A DNA stretch of 64,000 nucleotides from JBCCMQ01 sp039026235 (GCA_039026235.1 JBCCMQ010000001.1:620001-684000), one strand, 5' to 3'. Positions 52,181 through 60,451 are shown, counted from the first letter of the stretch. Made by a program: numbers and translations. Notes: generated by a model from the letters alone, not told the origin.

Positions 52181-52259
52181 TCTGGCGACAATACCTCTGC
52201 TCCCTTTATTCTTTGCGGGCGAAGGTACCGAGGGTCCTGTGTGTTTTCAAACTTTTAAC

Positions 52260-52288
52260 TTGGACACGGGCGGCTCTTTGCGTATAAC
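52260..52288 (+). promoter_or_regulatory. Sigma-70-type promoter of a candidate small RNA
   Basis: -35 TTGGAC (52260-52265), a 17-base spacer, then -10 TATAAC (52283-52288). The spacing is ideal and the -10 is close to consensus. It points at 52295 or so, where a non-coding transcript with its own terminator would begin. No plus-strand gene follows. Confidence 0.6.
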
Positions 52289-52294
52289 AGGGTC

Positions 52295-52370
52295 ACTGCT
52301 CGATAGGTTTCTTGCCTGTATGAAACCTGCCTCAATAACTTGCGCCCGCTTCGTGCGGGCGCTTTTTTTT
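52295..52370 (+). ncRNA. Candidate small RNA, about 76 nt
   Basis: A self-contained unit in the gap between mnmA and the YejA-like gene. The start is predicted from the promoter at 52260-52288. A hairpin (AGGTTTC 52305-52311, GAAACCT 52322-52328, 10-base loop) is followed by a linker and a strong terminator. No ribosome site with an ORF is present. Hfq is encoded in the window. It could instead be an unnoticed leader, but no plus-strand gene starts until sciP at 53733. I do not recognise a known RNA family. Confidence 0.55.
52342..52370 (+). terminator. Rho-independent terminator of the candidate small RNA
   Basis: Perfect 8-bp stem GCGCCCGC / GCGGGCGC (52342-52349 and 52355-52362) with a 5-base loop, followed by eight T (52363-52370). 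On the minus strand no T-run follows the stem, so it acts on plus-strand transcripts only. No annotated plus-strand gene precedes it. Confidence 0.9.
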
Positions 52371-52463
52371 GGGCAAATGGGCGTGCTGGCGAGCTGTGCG
52401 ATGTGAAACAGGGGGTGCGAATCGAGGTCGCCCCAATACCGCCGTAACTTCAACCGGCGGTTG

Positions 52464-53612
52464 TCAGTTCCCGCGCCAGATCCAGCCTCCGCCAAAAACA
52501 CGGCTTCCTCCAGGCTCATAGAACACACAGGCCTGGCCTGGGCTGACGCCATCCTCGGCGGCCAGAAGCTCAACCGTCGCTTCCGTCTGCGAGATCGGAC
52601 GCAAAATCGCCGGGCGCGGCGGACGGGTAGAGCGTATGCGTACGGCCACCTCCCATTCGCTTTTTGCGCTAATGGGCTGGCTTCCAAGCCAGTTGATTTC
52701 ACGCACGGGCACAGTTCGGGTGCTCAACAGGTCTTTTGGGCCAACAACCACGCGGCGGGCATCGGGATCCAGCCTGACCACGTAAAGCGGATCGCTCAGT
52801 CCACCGATGCCAAGGCCACGCCGTTGGCCGATTGTATAGTGAATGACACCGCTGTGCTGGCCAAGGACCTGCCCTGACATGTCGACAATATCGCCGGGCT
52901 CCGCCGCGCCCGGACGCAGCTTTTCGATGACGCTTGCGTAACTGCCGTTCGGTACAAAGCAGATGTCCTGGCTGTCAGGCTTGTCGGCGACCGTCAGTCC
53001 ATGTTTGGTCGCCAGCGCCCGCGTGTCCGATTTGGACCGCAGATGCCCTAGCGGAAAGCGCAGGAAATTCAGCTGTTCCTGCGTCGTGGAGAACAGGAAG
53101 TAGGATTGGTCGCGCGCGGAATCAGCCGCACAGTGAAGTTCGGCGCCCGCCATTCCCAATTTGCGCTGGATGTAATGACCCGTGGCCATGCAATCGGCCT
53201 CAAGATCCTTAGCCGTCTCTAGCAGGTCTTTGAATTTCACGCGTTCATTGCAACGGATGCAGGGAACCGGCGTGGCACCGGCCAGATAGCTTTCGGCAAA
53301 TTCGTCGATCACCGCCTCGCGGAACAGGTTTTCGTAGTCGAGGACATAGTGCGGAAACCCCATTTCCTCCGCGACACGCCGCGCATCGTGAATGTCGACG
53401 CCAGCACAACATGCGCCTTTTTTGGCCAGGGCTGCCCCATGGTCGTAAAGCTGCAGCGTTACGCCCACGACGTCATAGCCCTGGGATTTCAGTTCGGCCG
53501 CCACGACGGAACTGTCCACGCCACCCGACATCGCGACAACGACACGGGTATCCGCGGGGGGTTTGGCAAAACCCAGTGAATTCAGTTCTGCATCGCTTTG
53601 GGCGTGCGCCAT
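52464..53612 (-). CDS. mnmA: tRNA-specific 2-thiouridylase
   Basis: A 382-residue enzyme that forms 2-thiouridine at wobble position 34 of Lys, Glu and Gln tRNAs. PP-loop VVVAMSGGVDSSVVA, the catalytic Cys in TPVPCIRCNERVKF and the second Cys in DSQDICFVPNG, and HYTIGQRRGLGIGG are family hallmarks. ATG 53612 has GAGGA eight bases upstream; the longer frame from 53666 is rejected. Divergent from sciP with a 120-base gap. Confidence 0.96.
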   Translation of the reverse strand: MAHAQSDAELNSLGFAKPPADTRVVVAMSGGVDSSVVAAELKSQGYDVVGVTLQLYDHGAALAKKGACCAGVDIHDARRVAEEMGFPHYVLDYENLFREAVIDEFAESYLAGATPVPCIRCNERVKFKDLLETAKDLEADCMATGHYIQRKLGMAGAELHCAADSARDQSYFLFSTTQEQLNFLRFPLGHLRSKSDTRALATKHGLTVADKPDSQDICFVPNGSYASVIEKLRPGAAEPGDIVDMSGQVLGQHSGVIHYTIGQRRGLGIGGLSDPLYVVRLDPDARRVVVGPKDLLSTRTVPVREINWLGSQPISAKSEWEVAVRIRSTRPPRPAILRPISQTEATVELLAAEDGVSPGQACVFYEPGGSRVFGGGWIWRGN

Positions 53613-53732
53613 GGTCTCATCCTCAGGGAAACGCGCGGAATATAGGAAAATCCGAAACACTCTCAACCCCCTGTTTCATGTCCAGTTAAGGCAGTGGCCC
53701 GATGATCGGCTCGACCGCAAAAGAGGCAAGCC

Positions 53733-54014
53733 ATGTTCCTCAAGAAAATAGAGGGTCCGCGCGCCGTCACGCTTCCCGACGGAACCGTCATGACCCGGGC
53801 CGATCTGCCGCCCGCCGAAACCCGACGTTGGGTTGCTAGCCGCAAAGCCGCCGTGGTGCGCGCCGTCCGTTCGGGCCTTTTGACGTCAGAGCAGGCGCTC
53901 AAGCGCTATGACCTGTCGGAAGAAGAGCTGGAAGGTTGGATGCACGCCGTCGCCTCCCATGGTGAAACAGCCCTAAAAGCAACAGCTTTGCAAAAATTCC
54001 GCAATACCCCGTAA
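53733..54014 (+). CDS. sciP: CtrA inhibitor SciP (DUF1153)
   Basis: A 93-residue helix-turn-helix protein of the DUF1153 family. MFLKKIEGPRAVTLPDGTVMTRADLP and TRRWVASRKAAVVRAVRSGLL (HTH region) match SciP. In Caulobacter SciP binds CtrA and blocks its activation of target promoters in G1 cells. AAGAGG precedes the ATG. It lies 113 bases upstream of ctrA on the same strand, the expected sciP-ctrA neighbourhood of Rhodobacterales. Confidence 0.92.
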   Translation: MFLKKIEGPRAVTLPDGTVMTRADLPPAETRRWVASRKAAVVRAVRSGLLTSEQALKRYDLSEEELEGWMHAVASHGETALKATALQKFRNTP

Positions 54015-54061
54015 GAATACACGTGCAACTTAAAGTTGAATGTGTCATATCCCGTTAAACG

Positions 54062-54077
54062 GTAACCCGCAGTTAAC
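54062..54077 (+). promoter_or_regulatory. CtrA-like box in the ctrA promoter region
   Basis: GTAA-N7-TTAAC, one mismatch from TTAA-N7-TTAAC, within an AT-rich region with further TTAA half-sites (54047-54050, 54092-54095). Autoregulation of ctrA is known in Caulobacter and is plausible here. The site is only about 50 bases upstream of the ctrA start. Confidence 0.5.
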
Positions 54078-54127
54078 CATTCGCCGTCAAGGTTAATTTC
54101 GGTAAACCCATTTAGCGGAGTAATGAT

Positions 54128-54841
54128 ATGCGCGTGTTGCTCGTGGAAGACGACCCGACAACATCCAAGAGCATCGAACTGATGCTGACCCATGCCAATC
54201 TCAACGTCTACACCACGGACCTGGGCGAGGAAGGCATCGATCTGGCGAAGCTCTATGACTACGATTTGATTCTTCTGGATTTGAATCTTCCGGATATGAA
54301 CGGGCACGAAGTGCTGCGGCAACTTCGCCTTGCGCGCGTTTCGACGCCCATTCTCATTCTTTCCGGAGCCGACGATACTGAAAACAAAATCAAGGGTTTC
54401 GGCTTTGGCGCCGACGACTATCTGACGAAACCTTTCCACCGCGAAGAATTGGTGGCCCGCATCCACGCAATCATCCGGCGGTCCAAGGGGCATGCGCAGT
54501 CCGTGATCGACACAGGCAAGATATCGGTCAACCTTGATGCGAAGACGGTCGAAGCGGCAGGTGACACCGTGCACCTGACCGGAAAAGAATACCAGATGCT
54601 TGAGCTGTTAAGCCTGCGCAAAGGGACGACGCTCACCAAAGAGATGTTCCTGAACCATCTTTATGGCGGCATGGATGAGCCCGAGCTTAAGATTATCGAC
54701 GTTTTCATCTGCAAGTTGCGGAAAAAGCTGTCACTGGCAACAGGCGGCGAGAACTATATCGAGACAGTCTGGGGCCGGGGCTATGTGCTGCGTGACCCTT
54801 CTTCGGTTACACAGCAAGAACCGGTGGCGCTGCGCGCTTAA
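54128..54841 (+). CDS. ctrA: Cell-cycle master regulator CtrA
   Basis: A 237-residue OmpR-type response regulator. MRVLLVEDDPTTSKSIELML, phospho-acceptor Asp51 (LILLDLNLPDMNG), the Lys of the receiver in YLTKPF, and the winged-helix DNA-binding domain ending ETVWGRGYVLRDP are nearly identical to known CtrA. It controls cell division in Caulobacter; in Rhodobacterales it controls motility, gene transfer agents and quorum-related functions and is often non-essential. Confidence 0.97.
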   Translation: MRVLLVEDDPTTSKSIELMLTHANLNVYTTDLGEEGIDLAKLYDYDLILLDLNLPDMNGHEVLRQLRLARVSTPILILSGADDTENKIKGFGFGADDYLTKPFHREELVARIHAIIRRSKGHAQSVIDTGKISVNLDAKTVEAAGDTVHLTGKEYQMLELLSLRKGTTLTKEMFLNHLYGGMDEPELKIIDVFICKLRKKLSLATGGENYIETVWGRGYVLRDPSSVTQQEPVALRA

Positions 54842-54973
54842 GCGCGCGGGTCACAAAGTAAAGCTGACAAGTGGCGTTGTCCGCGTATGAGGCGCGGATT
54901 TAGCCCGCCGTGACCGGGTCTGGACGCTCTGACTGCGGCGCCTTATCACTCCGATGAAGAAGCGGAGGGGCGC

Positions 54974-57094
54974 ATGCACCGAGAAGATCCGGTCCAAAGC
55001 CTGACAGAGGCCGATGCCAAGGCTGAACTGGCCCGGCTTTCGGCCGAAATCGCGCGTGCCAATACGGCCTATCACACAAACGATTCGCCGGACATGGACG
55101 ATGCGGCCTATGACCGGCTGAAGACGCGCAATCGCGCAATCGGGGCCCGGTTTCCGCACCTGGTGCGCGCCGACAGCCCCAGCGAACAGGTGGGCGCAGC
55201 CCCCGCCGAAGGCTTCGAGAAGGTCACCCACTCTGTGCGAATGCTGTCGCTGGCCAATGCCTTCGACCAGACAGATGTGGCGGATTTTGACGACCGTGTG
55301 CGGCGGTTCCTCGGCCTCGCGCCATCCGAGGCGTTGAATTATACGGCCGAGCCCAAGATTGACGGTCTGTCGCTGTCGCTCCGTTATGAGACGGGTGAGC
55401 TTGTGCAAGCGGCGACCCGGGGTGACGGGGCAACTGGGGAAGACGTGACGGCAAACGCCCGGACTGTGGCCGATATCCCCCACAGGCTGGCCGGGGCGCC
55501 AGACCTTCTTGAGGTCCGTGGCGAGGTCTATATGGCGCGGTCGGACTTCGCGGTTCTGAACCAGACCCAAGAAAACACGGGCGACAAGACATTTGCCAAT
55601 CCGCGCAACGCAGCCGCCGGATCGCTGCGCCAGCTCGATGCGAATATCACGCGAGAGCGTCCATTGCGCTTCTTCGCCTATGCGTGGGGCGCCCTGTCGC
55701 AACCGCTGGCGGACACCCAGCATGGTGCCCTTGAGCGCCTTCACGCGCTCGGGTTCCAGACCAATCCTCTGACCGCGCTTTGTGCCGGGCCCGATGCACT
55801 GATCGCTCAGTACCGTAAGATCGAAGAGGCGCGGGCGACGCTCGACTATGATATCGACGGTGTGGTCTACAAGGTCAATCCCCTGGCACTGCAGGCGCGG
55901 CTGGGGTTTCGGTCCACGACACCAAGGTGGGCCATTGCCCATAAGTTCCCGGCCGAACTGGCATGGACACGTCTGGAAGCGATCGACATCCAGGTTGGTC
56001 GGACCGGCGCACTAAGCCCGGTTGCACGGCTCGCCCCGATCACTGTCGGCGGTGTCGTTGTATCGAATGCGACACTCCACAACGAAGACTACATCGCCGG
56101 CCGCGATGCCCAGGGCGGTGAAATCCGGGACGGCAAGGATGTCCGGGTGGGCGACTGGGTGCAGGTCTACCGGGCCGGCGACGTGATCCCCAAGGTGGCC
56201 GATGTCGATCTGGCGAAGCGGCCCGAGAACAGCACGCCCTACGTCTTTCCGACCGAATGCCCGGAGTGTGCATCGCCCGCACTTCGCGAGCCGGGCGACG
56301 CGGTGCGAAGGTGCACCGGCGGCGTCATCTGCCCGGCGCAAGTCGTTGAAAAGCTGAAGCACTTCGTAAGTCGCGCGGCCTTCGACATCGAAGGACTTGG
56401 GGCAAAACAGGTGGAACAGTTCCATGCCGACGGCTGGATCAACGAACCGGGCGATATCTTCACCCTTGAAGCCCGCTTTGGCGACGGGCTGCAACAGCTC
56501 AAAAATCGTGAGGGCTGGGGCGAGAAATCGGCCGAAAACCTGTTTGCTGCCATAGCCGACAAGAGACGTATTCCGCTGACCCGTCTGATTTTCGGGCTTG
56601 GCATCCGCCATGTGGGCGAAGCGGCGGCCGGTCTTCTGGCCCAGCACTACCGGTCCTGGGCAGCCTTTGAAACCGCAATGGCCGATGCCGCGGGCCAAGA
56701 GGGGTCGGCCTGGGCCGATCTTTTGTCGATCGATGGCGTCGGCGCCGTCATGGCGGCGTCGCTGGTGCAGACATTCGCACAGTCACAGGAACGCGCCGCC
56801 ATTGACCGGCTGGTGGCACATCTTGATGTCGAGGACGCAGCCGCACGGGCGGAAATCGACAGTCCGGTTGCCGGCAAGACAGTCGTTTTTACCGGCACGC
56901 TGGAACAAATGACCCGTGCCGAGGCAAAGGCCCGCGCCGAAGCCTTGGGGGCAAAGGTGGCCGGATCGGTCTCTGCCAAGACCGACCTCGTCGTCGCGGG
57001 TCCCGGTGCGGGATCTAAGGCCAAAAAAGCCGAAGCACTGGGCATCGAGACCGTCGATGAAGAGGCCTGGATCAAGCTGTCATCGCTTTCATGA
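54974..57094 (+). CDS. ligA: NAD-dependent DNA ligase LigA
   Basis: A 706-residue ligase that seals nicks using NAD. The Ia domain, the adenylation Lys128 in AEPKIDGLSLSL, the OB fold, the Cys4 zinc finger (CPECASPALREPGDAVRRC ... CPAQ), helix-hairpin-helix repeats and a C-terminal BRCT domain (GKTVVFTGTLEQMTRAEAK) are in order. GGAGGGGC precedes the ATG. The stop overlaps recG's ATG by 4 bases. Confidence 0.98.
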   Translation: MHREDPVQSLTEADAKAELARLSAEIARANTAYHTNDSPDMDDAAYDRLKTRNRAIGARFPHLVRADSPSEQVGAAPAEGFEKVTHSVRMLSLANAFDQTDVADFDDRVRRFLGLAPSEALNYTAEPKIDGLSLSLRYETGELVQAATRGDGATGEDVTANARTVADIPHRLAGAPDLLEVRGEVYMARSDFAVLNQTQENTGDKTFANPRNAAAGSLRQLDANITRERPLRFFAYAWGALSQPLADTQHGALERLHALGFQTNPLTALCAGPDALIAQYRKIEEARATLDYDIDGVVYKVNPLALQARLGFRSTTPRWAIAHKFPAELAWTRLEAIDIQVGRTGALSPVARLAPITVGGVVVSNATLHNEDYIAGRDAQGGEIRDGKDVRVGDWVQVYRAGDVIPKVADVDLAKRPENSTPYVFPTECPECASPALREPGDAVRRCTGGVICPAQVVEKLKHFVSRAAFDIEGLGAKQVEQFHADGWINEPGDIFTLEARFGDGLQQLKNREGWGEKSAENLFAAIADKRRIPLTRLIFGLGIRHVGEAAAGLLAQHYRSWAAFETAMADAAGQEGSAWADLLSIDGVGAVMAASLVQTFAQSQERAAIDRLVAHLDVEDAAARAEIDSPVAGKTVVFTGTLEQMTRAEAKARAEALGAKVAGSVSAKTDLVVAGPGAGSKAKKAEALGIETVDEEAWIKLSSLS

Positions 57095-59181
57095 GCGGGC
57101 GGCCAGAAGTTCTCTTCCCACTGTTTTCCGCCATCACGGCATTGTCTGGCGTCGGGCCACGCACCGCATCTGCGCTTGAAAACCTGGGTGTGGCCCGCCC
57201 GCGCGATCTTTTGTTTTCCCTTCCGGGCGGCGTGGTAGACCGCCGCCGCCGTGAGACGGTGCAAGGTGTTCCCGCCGGCCAGGTCGCGACCGTCGAGGTC
57301 TTCGTGGGCAAGCATCAGCCGCCCAGGACCAAGGGGAGACCGTACCGGATCACCGTCGAAGATGCCCAGATCAGCTTTCAGGTCGTGTTCTTCCGGGCTC
57401 AGGCGGACTATTTGGCGCGTATTTTGCCCACGGGCGCCCGGCGCCTTCTTTCGGGAAAGATCGAATACTTCGATGGCATCGCCCAGATGGCGCACCCCGA
57501 TCACATCCTGGACCCGGATGAAGTGGAAAGCATCCCGGCCTTTGAACCCCAGTATCCCCTGACAGCAGGCGTAACTCAGAAACAGATGGCCCGCGCAGTG
57601 GCGGGCACGCTCGAGCTCGCGCCGGAACTGCCAGAATGGATCGACAGGTCGCAGATGCAAAAGTCCGGTTGGAGGTCTTGGCACGCGGCCCTTCTGAGCG
57701 CCCATCGGCCGGAGGATCCGGCCGATCTTTCTGTCGACAGTCTGTCGCGCCAACGATTGGCTTATGACGAGCTATTCGCGCACCAACTGACGCTGGCTCT
57801 GGCCCGTCGGCGGGCACGGCGCGGCAAAGGGCGTTCGACACAGGGCGACGGGCGTTTGCGTGGCGGCGTCTTAGCCGCGCTGCCGTTCCAGCCGACCCAT
57901 GCCCAAACTCGTGTGGTAGGCGAAATCCTTGATGATATGGCGTCCCAGCGCCGCATGAACCGCCTGCTGCAGGGCGATGTTGGATCCGGCAAAACTCTTG
58001 TCGCTTTGATGGCGCTGCTTGGCGCGGTCGAGGCGGGCGGGCAGGGTGTTCTGATGGCGCCGACCGAAATCCTCGCCCACCAGCACCTTCAGGGGCTGCG
58101 CCCCCTTGCAGAGCCCCAGCGTGTGGTTGTCGAGACGCTGACCGGGCGGGATCGGCAGGCAGAGCGGCGCCGGAAACTGGCCGCGCTGGCGAATGGCAAA
58201 ATCGATATCCTGATCGGTACCCATGCGGTCTTTCAGGCCGATGTGGTCTTCAACGATCTTCGCCTCGCCGTCATCGATGAACAGCACCGCTTCGGCGTCC
58301 GACAGCGGCTGGAACTTGGCAGCAAGGGTCCCTCAACCGATGTCCTTGTGATGACGGCAACGCCCATTCCGCGCTCGCTGGCGCTGGCGCAATACGGCGA
58401 TATGGATGTCTCAATCCTAGATGAAAAACCGCCGGGACGGACGCCTGTAAAAACGGCGATGATATCGATGGCACGTCTTGAGGAAGTGATCGGTCACCTA
58501 CAGAGCGCGGTCCGGGAAGGACGTCAATGTTATTGGGTCTGTCCGCTGGTTGAAGAGAGCGAGGTTGTGGACCTGACCGCTGCGGAGGAACGGTTTCGCC
58601 TTCTAAGGGCGGTTCTGGGCGAAGGATGCGTAGGGCTGGTTCATGGACAGATGCCGCCCGCGGACAAGGACACCGCAATGGCCCGGTTCGCGGCTGGAGA
58701 GACCAGCGTGCTGGTCGCAACCACCGTGATTGAAGTCGGGGTCGATGTGCCCAATGCCTCGATCATGGTTATTGAGCGCAGTGAGATCTTTGGACTGGCC
58801 CAGTTGCACCAATTGCGCGGACGGGTGGGGCGCGGGGCGGCGGCGTCAAGCTGTCTTCTGCTCTTCCAGGCCCCCCTTTCGCCCAGTGCCGAACGGCGCC
58901 TGACGGCCTTGCGCGAAACCGAAGACGGCTTTGCCATAGCGGAAACCGATCTGTCTATGCGTGGAACCGGAGACCTCATCGGTACTGCCCAATCGGGATT
59001 GCCGAAATTCAAGATTGCGGATCCGGAACGCCAGACGTCGCTTATGGCAATTGCCCAATCGGATGCCCGCGCGCTGATCGAAACGGATGCTGGTTTGACC
59101 TCGGAGCGGGGACAGGCAGCCCGCACGCTTTTGTGGTTGATGGAACAAGACAAGGCTATCGGCCTAATCTCGGTCGGATAA
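57091..59181 (+). CDS. recG: ATP-dependent DNA helicase RecG
   Basis: A 696-residue branch-migration helicase. The N-terminal wedge/OB region (RETVQGVPAGQVATVEVFVG), Walker A GDVGSGKTLVAL, the box II motif VIDEQHRFGV and motif VI-type QLRGRVGRG are evident. It remodels stalled forks and recombination intermediates. It is translationally coupled to ligA. The apparently SOS-controlled small-peptide gene begins just after it on the same strand. Confidence 0.98.
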   Translation: MSGRPEVLFPLFSAITALSGVGPRTASALENLGVARPRDLLFSLPGGVVDRRRRETVQGVPAGQVATVEVFVGKHQPPRTKGRPYRITVEDAQISFQVVFFRAQADYLARILPTGARRLLSGKIEYFDGIAQMAHPDHILDPDEVESIPAFEPQYPLTAGVTQKQMARAVAGTLELAPELPEWIDRSQMQKSGWRSWHAALLSAHRPEDPADLSVDSLSRQRLAYDELFAHQLTLALARRRARRGKGRSTQGDGRLRGGVLAALPFQPTHAQTRVVGEILDDMASQRRMNRLLQGDVGSGKTLVALMALLGAVEAGGQGVLMAPTEILAHQHLQGLRPLAEPQRVVVETLTGRDRQAERRRKLAALANGKIDILIGTHAVFQADVVFNDLRLAVIDEQHRFGVRQRLELGSKGPSTDVLVMTATPIPRSLALAQYGDMDVSILDEKPPGRTPVKTAMISMARLEEVIGHLQSAVREGRQCYWVCPLVEESEVVDLTAAEERFRLLRAVLGEGCVGLVHGQMPPADKDTAMARFAAGETSVLVATTVIEVGVDVPNASIMVIERSEIFGLAQLHQLRGRVGRGAAASSCLLLFQAPLSPSAERRLTALRETEDGFAIAETDLSMRGTGDLIGTAQSGLPKFKIADPERQTSLMAIAQSDARALIETDAGLTSERGQAARTLLWLMEQDKAIGLISVG

Positions 59182-59206
59182 ACGGAATCCTAATTTGTTC
59201 ACAAAT

Positions 59207-59221
59207 GTTCTTAAAAAGTTC
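59207..59221 (+). promoter_or_regulatory. LexA-type SOS box 1
   Basis: GTTC-N7-GTTC, an exact match to the alphaproteobacterial LexA consensus, with an additional GTTC half-site at 59197-59200. It lies 62 bases upstream of the small-peptide ATG and just upstream of the candidate -35 (TTTACA, 59222-59227). Confidence 0.7.
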
Positions 59222-59251
59222 TTTACAAATCGTCGCTGTTTTGAGAACAAT
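59222..59251 (+). promoter_or_regulatory. Candidate promoter of the small-peptide gene
   Basis: TTTACA (59222-59227), an 18-base gap, then AACAAT (59246-59251, four of six -10 matches). It lies between SOS box 1 and SOS box 2, and predicts a start near 59258. The -10 element is weak, which is acceptable for a regulated promoter but makes the call tentative. Confidence 0.45.
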
Positions 59252-59259
59252 ACCAGAAC
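59245..59259 (-). promoter_or_regulatory. LexA-type SOS box 2
   Basis: GAAC-N7-GAAC, the reverse complement of the LexA consensus, overlapping the candidate -10 and transcription start. With box 1 it brackets the promoter, so LexA bound here would block transcription. Confidence 0.7.
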
Positions 59260-59282
59260 AATTTCCCGAAGGACCTGTTCTG

Positions 59283-59405
59283 ATGCTTGCTGAACTGAAG
59301 ACCATTGTCGCGCGCTCTGCACCAACGCTTTTGGCCGACACTCTTGGTGCCGCGGCATTGGTTGTGATGCTACTGGTGGCGCTGCATGCACCTGGTGTGA
59401 TCTGA
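59283..59405 (+). CDS. 40-residue predicted membrane peptide under SOS-box control
   Basis: ATG 59283 with AAGGA at 59269-59273 (nine-base spacing) encodes 40 residues: a charged N-terminus MLAELKTIVARSAPTLLAD and a single hydrophobic segment (TLGAAALVVMLLVALHAPG). The frame stays open upstream into recG, but the LexA boxes and promoter lie across that part, so the short form is the likely product. The layout recalls the small SOS-induced division inhibitor SidA of Caulobacter, which binds FtsW; homology has not been shown. I judge it a real gene from its regulation, ribosome site and terminator together. Confidence 0.65.
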   Translation: MLAELKTIVARSAPTLLADTLGAAALVVMLLVALHAPGVI

Positions 59406-59537
59406 CGATTTCTGCCTGCGGTTCCGGCCCGGTTCCCGCTGTTAACCAAACAGCCTGATCTGTGCTCTCTTGCCTGTCTTGAGCACTTTGCGGGGTTCCC
59501 CAAGCCCTGACAACCGGCCCCGAATGATCCGCGCCTT

Positions 59538-59574
59538 GCCGCCGTCTCTGACAAGAGGCGGCGGCCTTTTCTTT
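59538..59574 (+). terminator. Terminator of the small-peptide transcript
   Basis: An 11-bp stem (left arm starts GCCGCC, right arm ends GGCGGC; one G-T pair) with a 6-base loop is followed by CTTTTCTTT. It lies 132 bases past the peptide stop and reads only in the plus direction. A smaller hairpin (GCTGTT/AACAGC, 59438-59454) sits in the untranslated stretch before it. Confidence 0.8.
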
Positions 59575-60019
59575 AGGCGGCTGCCTCGGCCGATGCGAAG
59601 GCGTCCACCGCCGCATCCAAGACAAGCATGATCGATGCGTGCCGGTTCTGGTATTCGCGCGCGGGCAAAAGTACCTTCAGCTCTTCAAAGGGCGCGTCCG
59701 GGGCAGATCCATTTTCTTTCAACATGGCGGATAGCTGATCACGCGCCGCCCGCAACTGGGTTCCTGTGGTTCCGACAATTTCCCGCCCCACGACCGATGC
59801 CGCCGCCTGACCAAGCGCACAGGCCTTAACGTCTTGCCCAAACCCGATAATACGGTCGTTCTCGATCAAAAGATCCACGGTTACGGCTGATCCGCACAGC
59901 GGTGACCGGCGGCGGGCCGTGGCGGTCGGATGCACCAGACGCTCTGTCTGCGGAATATCGGCCGCAAGCTCCAGTATACGACCGGAGTAGAGTTTGATCA
60001 TATCCGTCTCGCCGCTCAC
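59573..60019 (-). CDS. Iron-sulphur cluster scaffold-like protein (IscU/NifU-N type)
   Basis: A 148-residue IscU-like protein. Two of the three scaffold cysteines are visible (SPLCGSAV and KACALGQAAASV), but the third-Cys position reads RHASIML with Ser, as in a branch of alphaproteobacterial homologues I recall. It may bind rather than build clusters. GTG 60019 has an AGGG seven bases upstream; ATG 60001 is the alternative. Divergent from hisI. Confidence 0.8.
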   Translation of the reverse strand: MSGETDMIKLYSGRILELAADIPQTERLVHPTATARRRSPLCGSAVTVDLLIENDRIIGFGQDVKACALGQAAASVVGREIVGTTGTQLRAARDQLSAMLKENGSAPDAPFEELKVLLPAREYQNRHASIMLVLDAAVDAFASAEAAA

Positions 60020-60091
60020 CAGAGACCCTTTCTCCCACAGCTTCCATGGCCTAGATAGGCGCTAAATCCGACCTTCCAAAAGGTTTTTCAC

Positions 60092-60451
60092 ATGACCTTC
60101 GATACCGCAAGCCTGCGCTTTGATGACAAAGGACTAATTCCGGCCATCGCCCAGGATGCCAACAACGGCGATGTTCTGATGATGGCCTGGATGAATGCCG
60201 AAGCGGTCCAGCGGACCCTTGAAACCGGGCATGTCACTTACTGGTCGCGCTCGCGGCAGGAATTTTGGGTCAAGGGGGCCACAAGCGGCCACGTGCAAGA
60301 ATTGGTCGACCTGCGGATAGACTGTGATCGCGATTGCATTCTGGTCAAGGTCCACCAGACCGGCGCCGCCTGCCACACCGGGCGACGCAGCTGTTTCTTT
60401 ACGGCGGTCGAGGACGGGAAAGAGGTCGAGAAGATGCAGCCAATCGTCTAA
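60092..60451 (+). CDS. hisI: Phosphoribosyl-AMP cyclohydrolase
   Basis: A 119-residue HisI domain that opens the adenine ring of phosphoribosyl-AMP, step 3 of histidine synthesis. NNGDVLMMAWMNAEA at the N-terminus and the metal-binding DCDRDCILVKVHQTGAACHTG segment (Cys ligands) are as expected. The HisE domain is not fused. The 3' end overlaps the convergent gluQ by 4 bases. Confidence 0.95.
   Translation: MTFDTASLRFDDKGLIPAIAQDANNGDVLMMAWMNAEAVQRTLETGHVTYWSRSRQEFWVKGATSGHVQELVDLRIDCDRDCILVKVHQTGAACHTGRRSCFFTAVEDGKEVEKMQPIV

Noticed and set aside
52247..52702. 151-codon minus-strand frame across the small-RNA locus
   Set aside because: It overlaps the mnmA 3' end in another frame and crosses a perfect terminator; no coding features.
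59133..59282. Longer form of the SOS-controlled peptide (90 codons)
   Set aside because: The extra part overlaps recG and both LexA boxes and lacks a ribosome site; the 40-codon form fits the promoter.
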